Positions 58,533-64,000 of a stretch of DNA of 64,000 nt are shown piece after piece. How positions within the stretch are numbered: position 1 is the first letter of the stretch; every line of letters begins with the position of its first letter. Source of the DNA: Cephalotus follicularis (taxonomy: Eukaryota > Streptophyta > Magnoliopsida > Oxalidales > Cephalotaceae); NCBI GenBank assembly GCA_001972305.1, contig BDDD01001451.1:62001-126000 (forward strand). Direction: 5' to 3'. Below the pieces are notes generated by a model. The model made no database searches and was not told where the DNA came from. It worked only from the letters and a program-made list of their open reading frames with translations. The position numbers and the translations under genes are program-made.

Positions 58533-58834
58533 GTTTGTCATGCCCTAGCTGAGGATGATGACTTGGGGATATTATGTCAACGTCGATGTTGGGCACCGCA
58601 AAGGGTGGCTATGTTTTAGCACTTGGACACGCCTACGTGTGGGTGTTAAAACTAGTGCATTCCAATGAAAATTGTGGGTACCTGACTTATCAAGATTCTG
58701 ATGGTTTGTCATGCCCTAGCTGAGGCCATATTGAATCTAAGGCCGAATACTATGATTGGATATTGTATTGGATACAAATTGGCAAGAAAGCCTACCTATT
58801 GGATATATTATAGTTTGTCATGCCCTAGCTGAGG
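58533..58834 (+). repeat. Threefold 22-base repeat in the leader of element H
   Basis: The same 22 bases, beginning GTTTGTCATGCC and ending TAGCTGAGG, occur at 58533-58554, 58704-58725 and 58813-58834 without change. The third copy is flanked by TATATTATA / TATAATATG arms (9 pairs plus a wobble). The second copy is flanked by AGATTC...ATGG / CCAT...GAATCT arms. The first has no clear arms. They lie 200-500 bases upstream of gag. Confidence 0.9.
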
Positions 58835-59028
58835 CTATAATATGATTGCGATGAATTCCAATCCCCACTAGGAAGTTGGCCTTCTCGAATTCCATATGGG
58901 GGTATGGGATACAATTAGAATAGTGGGAGGAACCATAAACACTAAAGACCAAGTGTTATGGTTGTCATATATTAAAACTGGAATAGATGTTGACTCAACT
59001 TATATTTCCTTATCTAAGTTGCTATAAA

Positions 59029-60240
59029 ATGGCTTTACAATCTGCTATGTCCCGCATTCTAGAGACAAACAAATAGATAGGCCCAAACTTCATCGATTGG
59101 CAACATAACCTCAAATTCATCCTAACGGCCAATAAATTGGTGTATGTGATGAAATGGGGGCCTCCATCACTAGGTGATGATCCTACGTCGGATGAGTGCG
59201 ACCGTCTGGGCATGTGGCTGGAGGACGATGAGCATGCTCGGTGTATCGCCCTTTTGGGGATGACACCGGAGCTGCAATGCAAGTATGAGAAGATTGAGAC
59301 CTTATCCGCTATACAACATGATCTCGAGGAGATGTATGGCGCCGGGTCTAGGACTCAGAGGCTTAATCTCTCACGCAAGCTCTTCAAGGCGCAGATGCCA
59401 GAGGGAGCTTCGGTCCATGATCATGGGCTGGAGATGATAAACATGATTGAGCAGCTTACTCAATTAGGGTTTGTCATGGATCACGATCTGCAGATAGATC
59501 TTATTCTTACATCCCTCCCTGGATCGTTCTCACAGTTTGTGGAGTATTTTCACTTGATCGAAATAGAAATAACTCTTTCTGAGTTAGTTTCTATGTTGAG
59601 AACGGCAGAGGCCAATCTTGACTCTACAAAGTCAGAGATCCCAGCCTAGGAGGGCAAGCTTGGAGCAAGTGGGAACGATGCCAAGAATCGAATGAAGCAG
59701 CTGGCGGCTGAGGGTGCTTGTTTCCAGTGCGGTAAGACCAGGAACTGGAAAAAGGATTGTCGAGTTACTTGTGCTGGAGTCTCTTCTGATGTTTTGCATG
59801 GTACAAGTACATCAGGTATGTTCATGATTGAACTAAATCTAGCTTTGAATAGTAGTTCTTCATGGGTATTGGATACCGGGTGTGGAACTAACCTTTGCAA
59901 TTCGTTGCAGGGACTAAGAAAAGTTAGAAAGCTTGGAGCTGGAGACTTGGACTTACGGCTTGGGGATGGATCTAGGATCATCGCTGAGGCTGTAGGGATT
60001 TATGATATTACTTTAAGTAATGGTTATGTATTGACACTTGATCCATGTTATTTTATTTCAAACGTTGTAAGGAATATTATAAGTGTTTCATACTTATGTA
60101 ATTTGGTCATAGAGCTCAGATTCCAAGACATTCAATGTTTTGTTTATTCTGACAATGTTTGTGTCAGTAATGGTTTTATCGACAATGGATTATTTGTTTT
60201 AAATACTGCACAATCCAAAGTCCTATCCATATAGCAAAGT
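59029..60240 (+). pseudogene. gag-pol: copia gag and protease region, element H
   Basis: Gag start MALQSAMSRILETNK; core 'WLEDDEHARCIALLGMTPELQCKYEKI' and 'LNLSRKLFKAQMPEGASVHDHGLEMI', and 'DLQIDLILTSLPGSFSQFVEYF'. A knuckle-like CFQCGKTRNWKKDC near 59720-59765 has N in place of the usual G-H. Protease region 'SWVLDTGCGTNLCNSLQGL' with D-T-G. Fossil with breaks. Confidence 0.75.
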
Positions 60241-60835
60241 AACAAGAAAAGACAAAGAGAAACTGAGTTAAATAAAACCTATACTTGGCATTGTAGACTT
60301 GGTCATCTTAGTGATGCAAGACTATCACAGTTGGTTAAGGATGATCTCCTTGATATCCAGGACTTAGAGTCCTATCCAACTTGTGAATCCTGATTATTGG
60401 GAAAGATGATCAAATCACCCTTATCTGGTTAAGGAGAAAGGGCTATGGACTTACTGGGCTTAGTCCATACTGACGTATGTGGTCTTATGTCAGTCAGTGC
60501 GCGAGGTGGTTATGTAAGAGCCCTAAATATTATAAAATATTATTACTGGGCCTTGTAATTATTTTCCCACTTTTTGGGCTAGACCCGAAGTTATAACGTA
60601 ATTATTTGGGCCTTAAGGTGGTGTAAATTATGGTCCCAGGCTTAAGAATTGTTTCATTTTCTTTGGGCCGAAATCAATAAAGCATGAGGTGATTGGGCCA
60701 AGATTAATGTGGTATTTGGTAATTGGACTTAAAGGTTAAAAAGAGGAGACTTTTGAAGAAGTCAGCCCAAGCCCAAATTAGCAGCCTGCGTCCATTTGAA
60801 TTTTCATGAGAATTCCAGAGGCTTCTATTGGCAAG

Positions 60836-60845
60836 TATAAAAAGG
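60836..60845 (+). promoter_or_regulatory. TATA box of solo LTR G
   Basis: TATAAAAAGG about 320 bp into the LTR. The equivalent word is present at 4861-4870 in the older solo LTR (minus strand) and in variant form in B and C. It implies that the GC-rich block, minisatellite and hairpins all lie in the transcribed leader, about 2.5 kb long. Confidence 0.6.
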
Positions 60846-62544
60846 AGGAAATGGGAGTGGGGACGGGCTGTTGGAAAAATTGAGAGGAAGAGACAAAGAA
60901 AGGAAAAACTCTGGAGAATTCTTGTCTCCATTTTCTCCCCTTCCTTTAAAAGCCCTCACTCTCAGCCTTGGGAAAGACATGCAAGAAACATTCCGGAAGC
61001 AAGAGTGTAGGGAAGAGACAACTTGAAGTGTGGTAGTCATTGGCAAGGAAAGAAGTCCAGCAATTAGGGAGAAAGTAGGCCATCTCTGTTTCCAACCACC
61101 TCCAGGTAGGTTGCTCTATACCTGAGTGCCTACCAGCATATTGTGTGTGTATGGATTGTTATGTGTTGATGTTTGCCTTCTCTGTGTTTTATTGTTTGCC
61201 TTATTAATTACTGGAATTGAGTCTGCAAGATAGGATTTACATTAAAGCACTCATAGGCATATGCCACTAACTAGCAACGCGCAACACGTGGCTATCTCCA
61301 ATAATTGAGTATGAGATGAATGTGTTTCATCCTGGCTTGCTTCCTCTGTACGCACATCCTCTGTTTGTCGTAAAAGAACTCCATGGGTGCCTATGCAGAG
61401 ATGAGTTGAGCTCCTCTGACCATGTGTCTATGCATGGTGAGAGGCCTGAGCTCCTCGCCGGTAAACGCTGAACCTCCTCCTCGGCGTTGGCATGGCTGTG
61501 CATACGTCCAGACGTTCTCAACAATGCCTGAGCATTTATACGGGCCTGAGCAGAGCTCCTCCGCCAATGCTGGGGAGCCATGCGCCGAGATGAAGATATG
61601 CTTGGGATGCCAAGGAGAGATGCCAGAGGCGCTAGGGTGAGATATCCGAGGAGCCATGTGCCTGTGATGCTAAGCCGAGGAGACAAGCTAGAGCTGCCAT
61701 GGTGGATGTCAGACCTGCCATGGTGGATGCCGAGCTGCCTTGGTTTAATGCGGAGCTGCCAGAGTTGAATACGGAGCTCCTCTGCCCATGCCCGAGCTCC
61801 CAAGGCTGTGTTGTTACCATACCAAACAGCCTTGATGCCTAGCTCCATTGCAGGCCTAGCTTCCATGGCGACAGAGCTGCTACACTGAGCTCCTCTGCCC
61901 TGCCATGGCGTTACGCAGAGATGCCACCTCTTCTCTGCCATGATACCAAGGGCCATAGTGCAGAGCCGACATGCTGAAGGTGTGTCGGGCCACTCACTGC
62001 CAGTTGCCATGCTCGAGCAGTCCAGTGCAGAGCTCACACGTCCGAGGAGCCATTGCTGTGGCGTCCGAGCTCGTTGATGCGGGCACCATCCTCGGCCATA
62101 GTTCTCCAATGGATCTTGCATGCGTCCTGTGCATGCCAGAAATGATGAGGAGTCGCGCCATAGGTGCTGAGGTGAAGCGTGACGTTGATGCGCCGAGGTT
62201 CCATGGTAATAGCCATGGTACAGTGCTTTTGTTTTAAGGCCTCACACACCAAGCACGTCCTCTGTTAAGCAAGTTTACACTAAGGTGTGTGAAGAAGAAG
62301 AAGGCAGGTGCATTTGGTAATTCGCACGTCCTCGGCAAATGCTTAAAAGGGCAATCGGCCACTTTGCATGTGTACATGCAAGAGTATCAAAGAATAAAAG
62401 TGGACATTACGTGCATGCTTCATGCACACGTGGGGCTTTGTAAAGATAATGCCAGGCATAATGTACTCTTGTTGGACTTAAAGAATGATCTATAAATGTT
62501 AAAGAAAATAAATAGAATTAGTAAAGGAAGTTTAAGGATGATAT

Positions 62545-62785
62545 CAGGCTGGTGAGCCCAACTGGGGAGAATTCCGCCGAGCAGGTGAACCCAATGGGTG
62601 AATACCGCGAGGCAGGTGATCCTCGGGCGAATCCGCCAGTGGTGAACCCAAAGGTGAATTCCGCCAGAGCTGGTGATCCAAAGGGTGAACCGTCAGAGCA
62701 GGTGAGCAAAAGGGCGAATTCCGCTCGGCAGGTGAACCCGGAGGAGAATTCCGCGGGCAGGTGAGCCTAAAGGTGAACCATGTAT
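62545..62785 (+). repeat. GGTGAACC-type minisatellite in LTR G
   Basis: About eight irregular units of 20 to 45 bp built on GGTGA(A/T)CC, a short spacer, and GGGCGAATTCCGC or GGTGAATTCCGC. Equivalent arrays lie at about 29780-30010 (B) and 40125-40365 (C), and a shorter array with a changed unit (GGTGATCCA...CTCATCTCGG) at about 3275-3450. Confidence 0.75.
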
Positions 62786-62979
62786 ATTGATCATGACCAT
62801 AGGATGACCGGACTAGACTCCTCTTTGCTGTGATTTTTATGTATGATTCGAGTAGAGTAGTCCGAGGATAAAAGCATGACGATGATTATATCTGGTTTAT
62901 GATTTGCATATTTATTATTTTCTCCTCTGCTTGTATTGTTTGTTCCTCTGGTATGTGCCCGTGTATGGGGTGACCTACA

Positions 62980-63016
62980 CAACCCTCAGGGTTGCTGACC
63001 CATTCTTTTGAATGGG
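62980..63016 (+). other. Twin hairpin in the leader of LTR G
   Basis: Two adjacent inverted repeats: CAACCCTCAGGGTTG (stem 6, loop TCA), spacer CTGA, then CCCATTC-TTTT-GAATGGG (stem 7). B has the same pair in reverse complement at 29526-29562 and C at 39876-39912, with only loop changes. Placed about 320 bp before the LTR 3' end. Confidence 0.8.
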
Positions 63017-63343
63017 CCAGGTACAGGAACAGGTATTGGAGGCACATCGCAGTAGCGGCAAGGATAAAGAGTACAGTAAGTTCTCCTCCTCGACAGTACG
63101 CTTCCATGGACGTACTTGCAGAAAATAAATTATGTATTCATTTTATTCTGGTTCATGACGATGTGTAATTTATATGATTCGAATTGGGTCTGTAATCCAC
63201 ACATTAAATAAAGGATTTTAATTTTAATTTAATTTTAATTTATTTAAGTTTTAAATTTTATGCTTAAATTATGATGATAATTGTACGGATTGCCACGTGT
63301 CGAATCGTGTGGCCCATCCCACGTTTCGGGACGTGACATGTTA

Positions 63344-64000
63344 TATCTAATTCATAACCTTTACTGACGATTTATCTAGGTATGGTTATGTGTATCTGAT
63401 GAAACACAAGTCAGAATCCTTTGACAAATTTAAGGAGTTCAGACTTGAAGTAGAAAAACAGACAGGTAAGTCGATTAAAATACTTCAGTCGGACCGAGGT
63501 GGTGAATACCTGTCAGCTAAATTCCTTGGTTATCTTAGAGATAACAGAATTCTATCTCAGTAGACTCCTCCTGGAACACCACAGCATAATGATGTGTCCG
63601 AAAGGAGGAATCGGACTTTGTTGGACATGGTTCGATCGATGATGTCTTTTACTGACCTTCCTACCTATCTCTGGGGTTATGCCCTAGATACAGCTGCTTA
63701 TATCTTGAATCCGATTCCTTCAAAATCTGTGCCTTCTACTCCATACCAGGTATGGTCAGGGAGGAAACCCAGCCTGAGCCATTTGAAGGTTTGGGGCTGT
63801 CCTGCTTATGTCAAGAGGTTTGAAGCAGATAAGCTGGAAGCACGATCGGACCGTTGCAGGTTTGTGGGGTATCCTAAAGAAACAAAAGGATACTACTTCT
63901 ACCACCCTAGCGAACAAAAGATATTTGTTTCGCGAAATGCTGTGTTCCTAGAGAAGGAATACCTTCTTGAAGCAAACAGTAGGAGTAAGGTGGAACTCAA
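63344..64000 (+). pseudogene. pol: copia integrase core, element H
   Basis: After the solo LTR the integrase resumes with 'RYGYVYLMKHKSESFDKFKEF', 'ILQSDRGGEYLSAKFLGYL' (catalytic D-R-G-G-E block), 'AYILNPIPSKSVPSTPYQVW', 'LKVWGCPAYVKRF' and 'CRFVGYPKETKGYYFYHP'. The C-terminal part and RT lie beyond the window edge. Broken. Confidence 0.8.

Larger units (their letters stand above)
60513..63338 (+). mobile_element. Solo LTR G of a Tekay/Del-like chromovirus
   Basis: 2826 bp, ends TGTAAGAGCCC and GGGACGTGACA, sense strand plus. Flanks GGTTA (60508-60512) and TGTTA (63339-63343) form a near-perfect 5-bp duplication. Inside: TATA box TATAAAAAGG (60836-60845), GC-rich block (about 61325-62240), GGTGAACC-type minisatellite (about 62545-62785) and the twin hairpin (62980-62994 and 62999-63016). 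Same family as B and C, opposite orientation. No internal region, so it arose by LTR-LTR recombination after insertion into the integrase of H. Confidence 0.85.
57773..64000 (+). mobile_element. Ty1/copia element H, split by solo LTR G
   Basis: Plus-strand copia element inserted into the pol of element I and running off the right edge. Order: LTR/leader (57773-59028, boundary not found, no canonical initiator-Met primer site seen), gag (59029-59650), zinc knuckle and protease (59692-60240), GAG_pre-integrase and start of integrase (60270-60507), solo LTR G (60513-63338), then the integrase core (63344-64000). The gag is of the kind with 'VHDHGLEMINMIEQL'. Several breaks (about six). Its own age is not measurable here. 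Confidence 0.75.

Overview
The window looks like a repeat nest from a large-genome flowering plant, most likely a eudicot; I cannot name the species. Almost every recognisable protein stretch belongs to an LTR retrotransposon: Ty3/gypsy chromoviruses of the Tekay/Del type, Ty3/gypsy Tat elements with a second RNase H and an antisense ORF, and Ty1/copia elements including a Sirevirus. I found no host gene that I can support, and no rRNA, tRNA or CRISPR. All retroelements are treated as fossils.

Layout from left to right. 1-844: 5' end of a minus-strand copia element running off the left edge. 845-2540: unassigned AT-rich DNA. 2541-5766: a small hAT-type element split by a 2.58 kb solo LTR (2578-5155, target duplication TTAGA). 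5767-6338: AT-rich DNA with an old MITE relic. 6339-12066: plus-strand Tat element A (LTR, gag, 3' noncoding modules, antisense ORF, no recognisable pol core). 12067-17850: minus-strand chromovirus T1 with a 2.34 kb 5' LTR. 17865-18316: a Mutator-type MITE with a 9-bp duplication, followed by a second MITE-like unit. 18959-29212: minus-strand Tat element E. 29213-32978: 3' part of chromovirus B. 32979-34457: unassigned LTR-like segment X. 34458-46795: chromovirus C, whose 5' LTR holds a very young Sirevirus derivative D (42127-46663). 46796-55241: plus-strand Tat element F. 55242-57772: minus-strand copia I. 57773-64000: plus-strand copia H, inserted in I and itself split by a solo chromovirus LTR G (60513-63338).

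The nesting gives relative ages: hAT element before its solo LTR; C before D; I before H before G. D is the only element with both LTRs in view; they differ at about 2 of 270 positions, which suggests a few hundred thousand years at commonly used plant rates.

The most interesting signals are: (1) D, a pol-less Sirevirus that carries gag plus a second ORF of the plant 'putative transposon protein'/env-like kind; (2) clusters of CG-core palindromes (GTCGAC, ATCGAT, GACGTC) recurring in four unrelated elements, with one identical 17-mer in two of them; (3) a pair of adjacent hairpins kept in four chromovirus LTRs, apparently with compensating changes; (4) a 22-base sequence repeated exactly three times in the copia H leader, twice at the apex of hairpins with unrelated stems; (5) antisense ORFs in three Tat elements with two intron positions shared by all, one of which has a histone-H3-tail-like start (ARTKQT). 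All were found by eye; no search or alignment program was run.
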